Assembly (NCBI RefSeq): GCF_039545135.1
Contig: NZ_BAABRU010000026.1
Span: forward strand, 1-46,452
Source of the DNA: Herpetosiphon gulosus
GTDB lineage: Bacteria; Chloroflexota; Chloroflexia; Chloroflexales; Herpetosiphonaceae
DNA: 46,452 bases
Reading direction: 5' to 3'
Part shown: positions 24,149-32,439 of the stretch, piece after piece
How positions within the stretch are numbered: position 1 is the stretch's first letter
How the letters are laid out: each line of letters opens with the position of its first letter
The notes under the pieces: model-generated
What the model was told of the DNA's origin: nothing
What the model saw: only the letters and a program-made list of their open reading frames with translations
Databases searched by the model: none
Translations under genes and position numbers: made by a program

Positions 24149-25174
24149 TTAGTGGCTAGCTTCGGCAACTTGTGCAAATGACTCATTGCTTGTGCTTGGG
24201 CTAACAGGCAAGCGATATGCCAGCAATACCAAGGTCATCAAACAGCCAATCAGCAACGAGCCAACGATCAGGTGAATCGCTTGCAATGGTGGTGGTAAGG
24301 CTGCATAGGCTAGGCCAATCCCGGCGGCAACTTGAGTTAGCACCAAGCCGCTGGCAATCCAAGCGGTGCGATGAATCCACGGATGTAAACTGCGATTTTG
24401 CACAATCGCATAGGTTGCCGCCAAAATCGCGATCGTGAAAATGAGTGCTCCGGTGCGGTGCAATGGGTCGGTAATGCCAACTTGCGATACCCAATCACTG
24501 CGTGGAATGTTCATTTTCGAACCAACATCGTCGATGTGGCCGCGAACCAATGCCCCCAAAGTCAATTGAACCAAGCCAAAGCCCACCAACGCTTGACCCC
24601 AACGAGCCACCGTGCGCCGTTCGGCTGGAACATTGGCGATTGGTCGGCCATTGGGGAAGAAGGCGCAGACAGTTGCATATAGCAGTAAGCCGACAATCAC
24701 CAAGGCCAAAATCATGTGTAAGGTCACGATCCAGCCTTCGAGTTCGAGGTGTACAACCTTGCCCCCCAGCCAGCCTTGAAACAAGGTCAAGACCAAGGCG
24801 CTGAGCACTGACCAAAACACCCGCTTGGATTTGCGGTAGTGCCGCAACATGAGATAGGTGGTGATCAACAAGAAGAAGCCAATCAACATCCCGATCAAAC
24901 GGTTGATGTATTCGATCCACATCAAGGTTGGGTTGAATTGACTGGCATCGAAACCATGTTGAGCAATCATGTCGGCGCTGGCAGGTGGAATCCAATAGCC
25001 AAAGCATTTGGGCCAGTCGGGGCAGCCCAAACCAGCTCCCGAGGCGCGAACAATTCCGCCCACAAAAATCAAGAAATAAGTAGCAATCGTGGTAATCATC
25101 GCCCATTTTTGAAAGCGATCTAAACGCCGCCAAGAAAAACGCACTTGGTCGGTCGGAACACGCATTTGTTCCAT
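24149..25174 (-). CDS. ctaA: Heme A synthase (COX15/CtaA family)
   Basis: An integral membrane protein of about 341 residues with eight membrane helices that oxidises the C8 methyl of heme O to make heme A for aa3-type cytochrome oxidase, implying aerobic respiration. GGIVRASGAGLGCPDWPKCFG is the hallmark N-terminal loop, with cysteines C51 and C57. H in WIVTLHMILALV, H in DPLHRTGA and H in AIHLIVGSL fit three heme-ligand positions; the fourth, usually EYxHR, is EYINR (E88, N91). The start at 25174 with GGGAG upstream is preferred to 25231. It ends three bases from a MITE-like element. Confidence 0.92.
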   Translation of the reverse strand: MEQMRVPTDQVRFSWRRLDRFQKWAMITTIATYFLIFVGGIVRASGAGLGCPDWPKCFGYWIPPASADMIAQHGFDASQFNPTLMWIEYINRLIGMLIGFFLLITTYLMLRHYRKSKRVFWSVLSALVLTLFQGWLGGKVVHLELEGWIVTLHMILALVIVGLLLYATVCAFFPNGRPIANVPAERRTVARWGQALVGFGLVQLTLGALVRGHIDDVGSKMNIPRSDWVSQVGITDPLHRTGALIFTIAILAATYAIVQNRSLHPWIHRTAWIASGLVLTQVAAGIGLAYAALPPPLQAIHLIVGSLLIGCLMTLVLLAYRLPVSPSTSNESFAQVAEASH

Positions 25175-25265
25175 TGGTATGGCTCCCACTTGAGAATAAA
25201 TATCTGGTATTGGGATAGTATCATAGGCCAAGCCTCGCCGGATTGCATCGCATCGCGACCTGATC

Positions 25266-26681
25266 TTAGCAATTTTTAACGACTTCGCAGCGATTAAACA
25301 GCAGTTGATCAGCTTTTTGCCAAATCAATTGGGGCACTTTAAGCTGATCAGCGAGCATGCTGTTCCAGCGCAGGCCTGGCCCACGAATCTCGCGATCAGT
25401 CGCTGCTTGGAAGATTAAGCCGCCATTCCAAATAATGAATATGAGTGCTAAGCTGGCAATTGCCGCTTTGGGCCAGCGAATCCGCTCGATCAATAATGCC
25501 AAACCGATAATAAAAATCGGTGTACATTCGATTAAGCGTCGAAAGCCAAATGAGCCTTGCAAATGCCAGGTCGAGCCAAACGCCCCATTTAGGTAAATTT
25601 GGGCAAATAGGCCTAAACCGAGCAATCCAGCCAGCAGCCGATCCTTGCGCCAGAGCCAAATCAAGCCAGCCAAGCCAATCAGCAACAACGGATGCCACAT
25701 AAACGCCCCGCGCCGTGGATCAAACAATGTATGGAAAAATTTATAGCTGATGAGATTCAATTTGCCTGAAACCGTGCCCGATGGCTTGGGCTGACCATAC
25801 AAAATATTGTAGCTGATCAACTGTGGAACAAGGCTCAGGGCGAATATCAACACAAAAAATACATGCTTAGCCAAGAGTTGGCGCACTTGGGGCCATTGGC
25901 CTTGGCGAATTAAGCTGGCATACGCGAATAAGCCTTCAACTGCTGGTAACAGCAAAAACAACCCAAGTTGCTCGCGCGTCAGTGTCATCAAGCCGCCGAC
26001 GATTGCCAAGGCCAGCCAACGCATCCATGAACGCTGCGAATATTGGGTTTGTAAAGGTTGATCGGTAGGGCCAAGCCAGATTGTGATAAACAAGGCCACC
26101 ATCGCAAAGCCCGCGCCATGCGACCAAGGCACTTGAATATAGGTGTACCAAATTAATGGCGAGGCCAGCCAGATGCTCAAAGTGGCCAAGCTGGCTGGCC
26201 ACATGCCAACCCAACGCCGTGCTAAACGATAGGAAAGCAGCAAACCAAACAGCGTGTAGCAGGCCGATGCCAAACACACGGCAATGATGTAAGGCTGGCT
26301 AAATCCATCGCGCGGCGCATCGCCAAAGATGCCTAGGCCAACTAAACCATCGGCAACCACATACCATGGCGACCACAAGATTGCCGAGCCGACTGGCGCA
26401 ACATTGCGATATAAGCCCGTGGTTGGGTTGAGCGGCGGATCGCTGGAACGATCTTTGAGCAGCGCGTTATAGACCGCTGGATCGCCTTTTTGCATACCGA
26501 GATCAGCAAAATAGCCATATTCGTTGGCAAAATCCAAATCGCCATCGAAATAGACCGAGCGCAAATAGGCAAAATATTGCACTTCGTCGGTGGCATACAG
26601 CCGGAATAAGCTAATTGGCAGCAGCGCCAGCCATAGGGCCACAATCACCAATGGCCCGACTTGAGATAAAAGACGCTTCAT
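25266..26681 (-). CDS. Multi-pass membrane protein, probable GT-C-type glycosyltransferase
   Basis: About 471 residues with roughly 10-12 membrane helices. After the first helix the loop YATDEVQYFAYLRSVYFDGDLDF has the acidic TDE motif typical of GT-C enzymes, which use polyprenyl-phosphate sugars and work on the outer face of the membrane. Later parts (PWSHGAGF, LTREQLGLFLLLPAVEG, DPRRGAFMWHPLLLIG) resemble other uncharacterised Chloroflexi proteins of this type. The true start is taken at 26681 (MKRLLSQVGP). A longer frame to 26837 reads straight through a MITE-like repeat and overlaps the next gene, so it is rejected. Terminal gene of the polysaccharide locus. Confidence 0.75.
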   Translation of the reverse strand: MKRLLSQVGPLVIVALWLALLPISLFRLYATDEVQYFAYLRSVYFDGDLDFANEYGYFADLGMQKGDPAVYNALLKDRSSDPPLNPTTGLYRNVAPVGSAILWSPWYVVADGLVGLGIFGDAPRDGFSQPYIIAVCLASACYTLFGLLLSYRLARRWVGMWPASLATLSIWLASPLIWYTYIQVPWSHGAGFAMVALFITIWLGPTDQPLQTQYSQRSWMRWLALAIVGGLMTLTREQLGLFLLLPAVEGLFAYASLIRQGQWPQVRQLLAKHVFFVLIFALSLVPQLISYNILYGQPKPSGTVSGKLNLISYKFFHTLFDPRRGAFMWHPLLLIGLAGLIWLWRKDRLLAGLLGLGLFAQIYLNGAFGSTWHLQGSFGFRRLIECTPIFIIGLALLIERIRWPKAAIASLALIFIIWNGGLIFQAATDREIRGPGLRWNSMLADQLKVPQLIWQKADQLLFNRCEVVKNC

Positions 26682-26705
26682 AGTGGGCCTAGATTCCTCA
26701 ATGTG

Positions 26706-26820
26706 TAATGGCCTTTCCCTCACCCCCGACCCCTCTCCCACTGCGGCGGGAGAGGGGAGTAGGCGCAGCGCGGTTCCCCCTCGCTCGCTTGCGGGAGAGG
26801 GGGCTAGGGGGTGAGGGAAC
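26706..26820. repeat. MITE-like palindromic element D
   Basis: CCCTCACCCC at the left and GGGGGTGAGGG at the right enclose CTCTCCCACTGCGGCGGGAGAGG and CCCCCTCGCTCGC...GCGGGAGAGGGGG hairpins. The outer ends are less well kept than in elements A and C (left TAATGG is present). It fills the whole spacer between the methyltransferase stop (26821) and the next gene's ribosome site. Confidence 0.65.
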
Positions 26821-27594
26821 TTAAGACTTCGTACCAACGATTAACAACATCGAACGCCATTCGGGCCGCAAACTCGTCAGCACCCATAAACCAGCTTTGG
26901 TGGCAACCCGCAATGGGTGGCGCAAAATCCGGCCTTTTTCGATGCCGACACGCTCCCAAGCATCGCCAAAAAACTCTTTGGCAACCTTGAATCCAGCTTG
27001 TTCAAGCATCCAACGCAATTCGGCCATGGTGTAGAGGCGGCTATGATTGTAGTAGCGCTGCGGCCCATCGAGCTGCATCGAGCGCGTAAATTCCTTGAAC
27101 GATTCGAAGGGTCGCGCCAGCACCACATCGCCGAGGGTTTTCATGCGGCTTTTGAAATAAAATTGATTCGGCGTGGAGATAATCACGCGGCCACCTGGCT
27201 TGAGCACTCGCAGCATTTCGGCCAGTGGCTTGAGCGGCGAGCCAGCTAGGTGCTCGATCACCTCAGAAAACACCACCGCATCGAATTCGCCATCAGCATA
27301 AGGAATAGGCTGCTCGTCGAGGTTACAAAACTTGACCTCAACATTCAGTTTTTGCCAAAGTTCGACTCGATCTTGGGGGAAAAGATCGATGCCTGAAACC
27401 TGATAGCCTGCTTGGTGCAAAATACCAGTGAAGGTGCCTGGCGTTGTGCCAATTTCGAGGATGCGAGCTGGTGCTGCTGGCAATGCTCGGAGCAAAGCCC
27501 GAAAACGGTAACGATGCAGGCGAAAATAGGCTGGTTTGGCCTCATTGGGCATCGTGCGCCCATATTCTTCCACTAGTTGATCTAAGCGATGCAT
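26821..27594 (-). CDS. Class I SAM-dependent methyltransferase
   Basis: A 257-residue cytoplasmic methyltransferase. Motif I is ILEIGTTPGTF (45-55), the acidic residue closing strand 2 is in VSGIDLFP, and FDAVVFSEVIEHL with LRVLKPGGRVIISTPN form motifs II-III (Methyltransf_11 type). The C-terminal part (LYTMAELRWMLEQAGF) is usual for methyltransferases of surface-polysaccharide clusters. AAGGA precedes the ATG. Its stop codon abuts a MITE-like element. Substrate unknown; a sugar or glycolipid is likely from context. Confidence 0.82.
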   Translation of the reverse strand: MHRLDQLVEEYGRTMPNEAKPAYFRLHRYRFRALLRALPAAPARILEIGTTPGTFTGILHQAGYQVSGIDLFPQDRVELWQKLNVEVKFCNLDEQPIPYADGEFDAVVFSEVIEHLAGSPLKPLAEMLRVLKPGGRVIISTPNQFYFKSRMKTLGDVVLARPFESFKEFTRSMQLDGPQRYYNHSRLYTMAELRWMLEQAGFKVAKEFFGDAWERVGIEKGRILRHPLRVATKAGLWVLTSLRPEWRSMLLIVGTKS

Positions 27595-27647
27595 ATAATC
27601 CTTATCATTCTGAGTAGCAATTTGCTTGTTATTTTTTGGCTAATTTG

Positions 27648-27788
27648 TAATGGTTCATTGGATGTTCCCTCACCTTCAGTCCTTCGTCCACGAAGTAAAC
27701 GAGGTGATCTGTTCCCCCTCGCTCGCGTGCGGGAGAGGGGGCTGGGGGGGTGAGGGATGTTCATCATAACTAATCTAATGCACCATTA
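27648..27788. repeat. MITE-like palindromic element C, providing the stop codon of the upstream glycosyltransferase
   Basis: Left end TAATGGTTCATTGGATG, right end the inverse of TAATGGTGCATTAGATTA. CCCTCACC and GGGGGGTGAGGG inner arms; interior contains CCCCCTCGCTCGC and GCGGGAGAGGGGG. The right terminal repeat overlaps the last codons (NNGALD) and TAG stop of the gene ending at 27770. Confidence 0.7.
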
Positions 27789-28987
27789 TTGGTTGTTTGG
27801 CTAATCTGTTGGCACAAAGCCTTGATCCGGCCAGCGCGGGCGCGATAGGTATGATCTTGCACACATTGGCGGCCAGCTTGCTCACGCTCATGTCGCAACG
27901 GATCGGTTAAGGCATCAGCAAGGGCTTGCTCTAAGCCTTGGGTACTGCCACGCTCAAAATAATAGCCGATTTGTTCGGGCAAAATTTCGCGCAAGGCTGG
28001 AATATTCGGCAAAACCACTGCCCGCTCGACTGCCAAATATTCAAATAATTTAAGTGGCGAGGCTGTTACATCAGTGACCGTATCGGGAATGACCAAGACA
28101 TCGGCGGCGTGTAAATAGGTTGGCGTGGCGCTTTGCGGTAGCGCTCCGAGAAACCGCACGCTCTCACCAAGCGCCAAATTGTTGGCCTGTTGGCTGAATT
28201 GGGCAATTTCGGCTGGCCGCCCGCCGATGAATAGTAATTGCGCATCTGGCATGGTTTGGTGCAAGTTCGCAAAAGCAGCGATCAAGCGATCAAGCCCACG
28301 GTAAGAGAAGGTCATGCCAGCATAGACAATTAATGGTGCACTTGGATCAAGCCCAAGCTGCGCTCGCGCTGGTTGGCGATCGTGGGGCTGATATAACGAA
28401 TCATCAAAAGCATCGGGAATTACCGCCACATCGTTAGGCTTGCGCCAGCCTAAACGGGCCAAGAGTTGGCGAAAATCATCGGTCAATGAAGCTACGGCAG
28501 CGCTGCGCCCAAGCGTCAAGCGATCAAGCAAATTGAGCACGGGTTGCACCCACGTTTCCTTGGCGCGTGACGGATTCCAGCTTTCCAGATCATGGGCCTC
28601 GTAGATTACCGGAATTTTGAGCAATGGCCCCCAGAGTGTCGCCCACCAGCCAGCGGCAATCACTTCGCGCACATAGACCACATCGACGGCTTCGCCGCGC
28701 CAACGTTGGCTGACCACGACAGCAGCACTCATGGCGGCAAAAACGCTGCGCTCAGCGTAATACCACAAGGTCGATTTTTTAAAGCGCGAGAGCTTGCCAA
28801 TCGCTGGGCGTTGCAAGTGGGTTGCGCCGACCTCTTTAAATCGGCTTGGTTCACCTAACCAGCGCGGAATAATAATCAAGGTATTAGGCGCTTGTTGGCG
28901 CAATTCGCGTAAGGTTGTCCAGGTTTGAATCGCGTTGGCCGAAGCCAGCATCAAACTGGTTGGATAAGCAATATAAGCAATTCGCAT
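27770..28987 (-). CDS. GT4-family glycosyltransferase
   Basis: A 405-residue GT-B fold enzyme that would transfer a sugar from a nucleotide-sugar donor in polysaccharide assembly. N-terminal Rossmann half begins MRIAYIAYPTSLMLASANA; the C-terminal half has LIVYAGMTFSYRGLDRLI (linker to donor domain), FLGALP, VLVIPD and the donor-binding ASPLKLFEYLAVERAVVLP, which is the E-x-L-A version of the family motif. The ribosome site before 28987 is weak. The last residues and stop codon come from a MITE-like terminal repeat, so the native C-terminus was probably altered slightly. Confidence 0.86.
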   Translation of the reverse strand: MRIAYIAYPTSLMLASANAIQTWTTLRELRQQAPNTLIIIPRWLGEPSRFKEVGATHLQRPAIGKLSRFKKSTLWYYAERSVFAAMSAAVVVSQRWRGEAVDVVYVREVIAAGWWATLWGPLLKIPVIYEAHDLESWNPSRAKETWVQPVLNLLDRLTLGRSAAVASLTDDFRQLLARLGWRKPNDVAVIPDAFDDSLYQPHDRQPARAQLGLDPSAPLIVYAGMTFSYRGLDRLIAAFANLHQTMPDAQLLFIGGRPAEIAQFSQQANNLALGESVRFLGALPQSATPTYLHAADVLVIPDTVTDVTASPLKLFEYLAVERAVVLPNIPALREILPEQIGYYFERGSTQGLEQALADALTDPLRHEREQAGRQCVQDHTYRARAGRIKALCQQISQTTNNGALD

Positions 28988-29167
28988 AAGTTAATTTAAA
29001 AGCCATGATTAAATTGAGTTCAGCAAAGCCATAGTGGCAGAGATGTAGTAACTCCAATGAGCACAAAATCATGCCAATAAGCAGGCTTATAGTACCACCA
29101 TTGCCTAAAACTAGTGCATTATTCACGAAACCTAGAAATTTGAAGAAGGTTTGAGGGTTAAATTAAC

Positions 29168-29190
29168 AGGGACAGCCAATGGCTGCCCCT
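29168..29190 (-). terminator. Hairpin terminator after the propeller/Ig protein gene
   Basis: AGGGG-CAGCC paired with GGCTG-TCCCT on the minus strand with one bulge-like mismatch, followed by GTTAATTTAA. It lies 13 bases past the stop at 29203. Confidence 0.6.
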
Positions 29191-29202
29191 ATTGGTTTGA
29201 AC

Positions 29203-31515
29203 TTATTGATACTTGTAAATCAGTGGGAGATAGTTGGGCAGACCGCTATAGTTTGGCTGCAAGCTGATTGCTGGCGAAGTCAAACCAGTTTCGGTGTAAT
29301 TGCCTGCACCATCGAGGAATCGCATATGTACATGGCGCGTGCCTGATTCAGTGCCAGTTAGGGCATTGACCAAACGCACATAATCGACATGGGTTGCACC
29401 ATCTTCCAAGCCAATTACATCGCCATATTGCAAGAAATCTTGCGGAGTTGGGAAGTTGCTGTTGGTGGTGGCGACAACCCACACGCCCCAATAGCGTTTG
29501 TCGGCTGGAGCGGTATTCATAAATCCATCATCAGTCACCACGGCGGTGAAATCCAATGGAATTACTGAGACACTGGTGCTTGCGCCATTGGGCAAGGTAA
29601 TGCTGCCACCAGCAGTCAAGACTGGTGCATCATCATCGTAGGTGAATTGCTTGCTGACCAAGCTTTGATTGCCCAAGGTATCGGTCAGAATCACGGTTGC
29701 ATTGACCGTTTGTTCTTCAAAGCCTGTGCCTGAGCTATCATTGCCCGTCACAAAACTATCGAAGGCCGAGAAACCACTATATGGATAGCTTGAGCCGTTG
29801 ACCACGAATGGCCCAGCTTTATGCCGCGTAACACCTGAACAACCACTGGTTTCTTGAGCGATGGTATAGGCAAAGGTCATGTTGCGAGTATATTTCTCAG
29901 AAACTCGATCGGGTGCAAATGGTTGCACTTGCACTTGAGTCAAGCTTGCTGGGCGAGCACTTGGGGCAGTTTCCATGGTGTAAATTTGGGGTGCGCTTTG
30001 CAACGAGCTGTCAATCACAGCACTGATCGTTTGCACACTTGAGATGCCACCATTACTGCTATTGCGCAACTGCACATATACAGTTGTAGCACATGAATTT
30101 ACCCCAGATCCAGTGTTTACGGTTTTGCTGGTATTCAAGCCTTCCCATGCTGGCGATGCCGCTTGGGCAGTGAAGGCACTGGTGCTAACCCGCATTTGGT
30201 CGGGGTTGCCAGTTAAGTTCGATAAGGCCAAAGTAACGCTGGGATTGCTGCTTGGGCTGGCACTGCTACGAGCAACCGTAAAGCCAACTGGTGGTAAGGT
30301 TGGGGTTGGCGATAAGGTTGGGGTTGATGTGGCTGGGGTTACGCCGCTGGTATTGCCAGTAATTTGACGAATATCATAGCGCCCAATTGCTTTATCCTGC
30401 CAAATCACCCCAATTGTTGTGCCTTGAACCGCTGCTCGAGTCCATTTACGCTCGGCTTTTGATGAAGTGGCGGTTTGCAAATTGGCAATCGCTCCACCAA
30501 CGATAATTTCACGGTTGACGATATACAGATTCTTTTCATCAACCCCGCTCATCCACAAAGCATAAATGCGATCGGCGGTTGGGCTATAGATAATTTCAGG
30601 GAATTCATCGAACGATGAGCCGCTGCTAACCAAAACCCGATTCGACCAGCTGGTGCCATAGCCAATGTGATAGTACATTTTGCGGCCACTGCTGTCGATG
30701 CTATACAAGGCGGCAACAGTGTTGCCTTTGGAGGTCAAAGAGACCTGCTTGATTTTGCCTGAGGCCAAATCGGAGCCAGCCGTCCAGGTTGTGCCATTAA
30801 AGGTCGCATAACGCACCGAGCTATCGCCGCTAAATGCAACGTGAATCACCCCATCGCTGGTTTGGGTTGCCCCGATGTAGCGTTGATTATTGCCATCGTT
30901 GCGAATCAGCCGACCGGTGTTGGCTTCCCATGCGCCGCCCGACCAAATGCGGTGGACAACTTGGGGCAAGCTGCTAGCGCGACGGTCGCCCCAGAAGGCA
31001 TGGACTTTGCCACTACTATCAGTCAAGAGTTCAGGTGTTGAGGCCTTGGTGGTGCTGAGGGTCGTAACACTGCTTTTTGTAATGTCCGAGCCATTGACCG
31101 TCAGATAGCGGTGAGCTGCAAAACCTGAGTTGGCAACATACACAAAGTGCACACGGTTGCTTTCCAAGGTCATCGAGTGTAATGGGTCGGTGCCACGGGC
31201 AACCGAGCCAGTTACTTCATAGGGGGTAAGCCATGCACCCGAAACGTTGTTGGTATAGAGCAAGCGTGCGCCATCGGCATCAGTTGCCCCATATTCAACC
31301 CAAGCAACGTGGCTGCGGCCATTGCCATCATATTTAATATCAGGATAAACATTGGTATTGGCGCTGACGTAGCGAACTTCTACGTTGCCCCAGCCAACCG
31401 CTTGAATTGCCGCCTTAACCCCAGTGCCGCCTTGCTTGAACGCTAACGGAATTAGGAGACAAACCAGCAAGAACAGCACAACACTGGCTCGCTTCATCGA
31501 TGTAGACTCATTCAT
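29203..31515 (-). CDS. Secreted beta-propeller (sialidase-like repeat) and Ig-like domain protein
   Basis: A 770-residue exported protein. The signal peptide is about residues 7-35 (KRASVVLFLLVCLLIPLAF). Residues about 45-390 contain repeated strands with HVAWVEYG, HFVYVANSG, HAFWGDRR, HVAFSGDSSVRYA, YALWMSGVD and IGVIWQDKA, a pattern of BNR/sialidase-like or Asp-box-free propellers. A TP-rich linker (TPTLSPTPTLPP, about 398-410) leads to Ig-like strands with two cysteine pairs. The extreme C-terminus is NYLPLIYKYQ, a tail I recognise from other Chloroflexi exported proteins, possibly a sorting or anchoring tag. AAGGA eight bases upstream supports ATG 31515. Function unknown; surface adhesion is one possibility. 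Confidence 0.72.
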   Translation of the reverse strand: MNESTSMKRASVVLFLLVCLLIPLAFKQGGTGVKAAIQAVGWGNVEVRYVSANTNVYPDIKYDGNGRSHVAWVEYGATDADGARLLYTNNVSGAWLTPYEVTGSVARGTDPLHSMTLESNRVHFVYVANSGFAAHRYLTVNGSDITKSSVTTLSTTKASTPELLTDSSGKVHAFWGDRRASSLPQVVHRIWSGGAWEANTGRLIRNDGNNQRYIGATQTSDGVIHVAFSGDSSVRYATFNGTTWTAGSDLASGKIKQVSLTSKGNTVAALYSIDSSGRKMYYHIGYGTSWSNRVLVSSGSSFDEFPEIIYSPTADRIYALWMSGVDEKNLYIVNREIIVGGAIANLQTATSSKAERKWTRAAVQGTTIGVIWQDKAIGRYDIRQITGNTSGVTPATSTPTLSPTPTLPPVGFTVARSSASPSSNPSVTLALSNLTGNPDQMRVSTSAFTAQAASPAWEGLNTSKTVNTGSGVNSCATTVYVQLRNSSNGGISSVQTISAVIDSSLQSAPQIYTMETAPSARPASLTQVQVQPFAPDRVSEKYTRNMTFAYTIAQETSGCSGVTRHKAGPFVVNGSSYPYSGFSAFDSFVTGNDSSGTGFEEQTVNATVILTDTLGNQSLVSKQFTYDDDAPVLTAGGSITLPNGASTSVSVIPLDFTAVVTDDGFMNTAPADKRYWGVWVVATTNSNFPTPQDFLQYGDVIGLEDGATHVDYVRLVNALTGTESGTRHVHMRFLDGAGNYTETGLTSPAISLQPNYSGLPNYLPLIYKYQ

Positions 31516-31546
31516 TGATCGGTTCCTTTTGTATGCGGCAATCGCT

Positions 31547-32299
31547 TTATTGGATGATTAGATTGTCGAATGCAAGGTTGCCTTCAGCATAGCCATAGAC
31601 TCCTGCTTGCCCGGCAGCGTAACTCTCATCCTCGGCTCGCAATACTTCGATGCCATCGATGTTGGCAATAATTGTCTTGCCTTCAAAGCGTAATTCCAGC
31701 GTTGCCCAGGTCTTGTTAGTCCAGCCTTTATCAGCGCTTGAGGCCAACAACGTGTAACTATCAGTTGCTGCATCATAGCGTTGTAAGCTGACGGTTTTGC
31801 CACCTTCAGCACCTTCGGGTCGCACCACAAAGGCATAGAAGCCAGCATCATTCACCCGACCAACAACACCCATAATGCTATTGCCAAACGAATAGGCTTG
31901 AGCACGAATGCTATAGTCGGCCCAAGTTTTATCGCCAGTTACCAAGCCGGTTGGGGTGCTTGAACCATAGCCATCGGGGCCAGTAATTTGCTCAACCACC
32001 CCTTGCTTAACTTCCCACGTCGAAAGCTCAGTCGAATTGCTCCAAATATCGAAGACGCGCCATTCGCTCAAAGCGCTGTCGAAGCCATTGCTATAGCGAA
32101 CAGGCGCTTTGTTGGGGTTTTCGACGCTTGGCGCTTCAGGAATCGCCTCGGCCTCAATTGGGGCATAGGTTGGGGCTGGGGGCGCAGTTGGAATGGTAAT
32201 TTGTTGCTCTTGTTGAGCGCTGGTTACCGCACCACAACCACTGATAACAATGGTTAGGAGCGCTAGCCCACCCAATGAACCCATAATATTTCGTCGCAT
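31547..32299 (-). CDS. Lipoprotein with LamG/DUF1080-like jelly-roll domain
   Basis: About 250 residues. Lipobox VISGC with the lipidated cysteine at residue 22, then a proline-rich spacer, then from about 72 a concanavalin-like domain: YSNGFDSALSEWRVFD, WEVKQGVVEQ, GDKTWADYSIRAQAYS, GVVGRVNDAGFYAFVVRP, LELRFEGKTIIANIDGIEV and AGQAGVYGYAEGNLAFDNLII. These are the strands of the LamG or DUF1080 (3-keto-disaccharide hydrolase-like) fold, commonly carbohydrate-binding. AGGAGGAG before the ATG at 32299 fixes the start (a longer frame begins 26 codons upstream). Lies 31 bases before the propeller protein gene, so the two exported proteins are probably co-expressed. Confidence 0.78.
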   Translation of the reverse strand: MRRNIMGSLGGLALLTIVISGCGAVTSAQQEQQITIPTAPPAPTYAPIEAEAIPEAPSVENPNKAPVRYSNGFDSALSEWRVFDIWSNSTELSTWEVKQGVVEQITGPDGYGSSTPTGLVTGDKTWADYSIRAQAYSFGNSIMGVVGRVNDAGFYAFVVRPEGAEGGKTVSLQRYDAATDSYTLLASSADKGWTNKTWATLELRFEGKTIIANIDGIEVLRAEDESYAAGQAGVYGYAEGNLAFDNLIIQ

Positions 32300-32439
32300 T
32301 GAACTCCTCCTAAGTTCTAGTGAGAGTTTGGAATGAATCCCGCAGCATGTGTGGATTGCAGTTATTGAGCGTAGCACGATGCTGTTGATTCTGTCAACGT
32401 AAAATCAACGTCCTTAGTAGGTTAAAAGATGAAGATTAG

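Noticed and set aside
26682-26837. N-terminal extension of the GT-C gene to 26837
   Set aside because: The extra residues are translated MITE-like repeat (APSPASERGG-type sequence), there is no ribosome site, and the extension overlaps the next gene; the start at 26681 gives a normal first helix.
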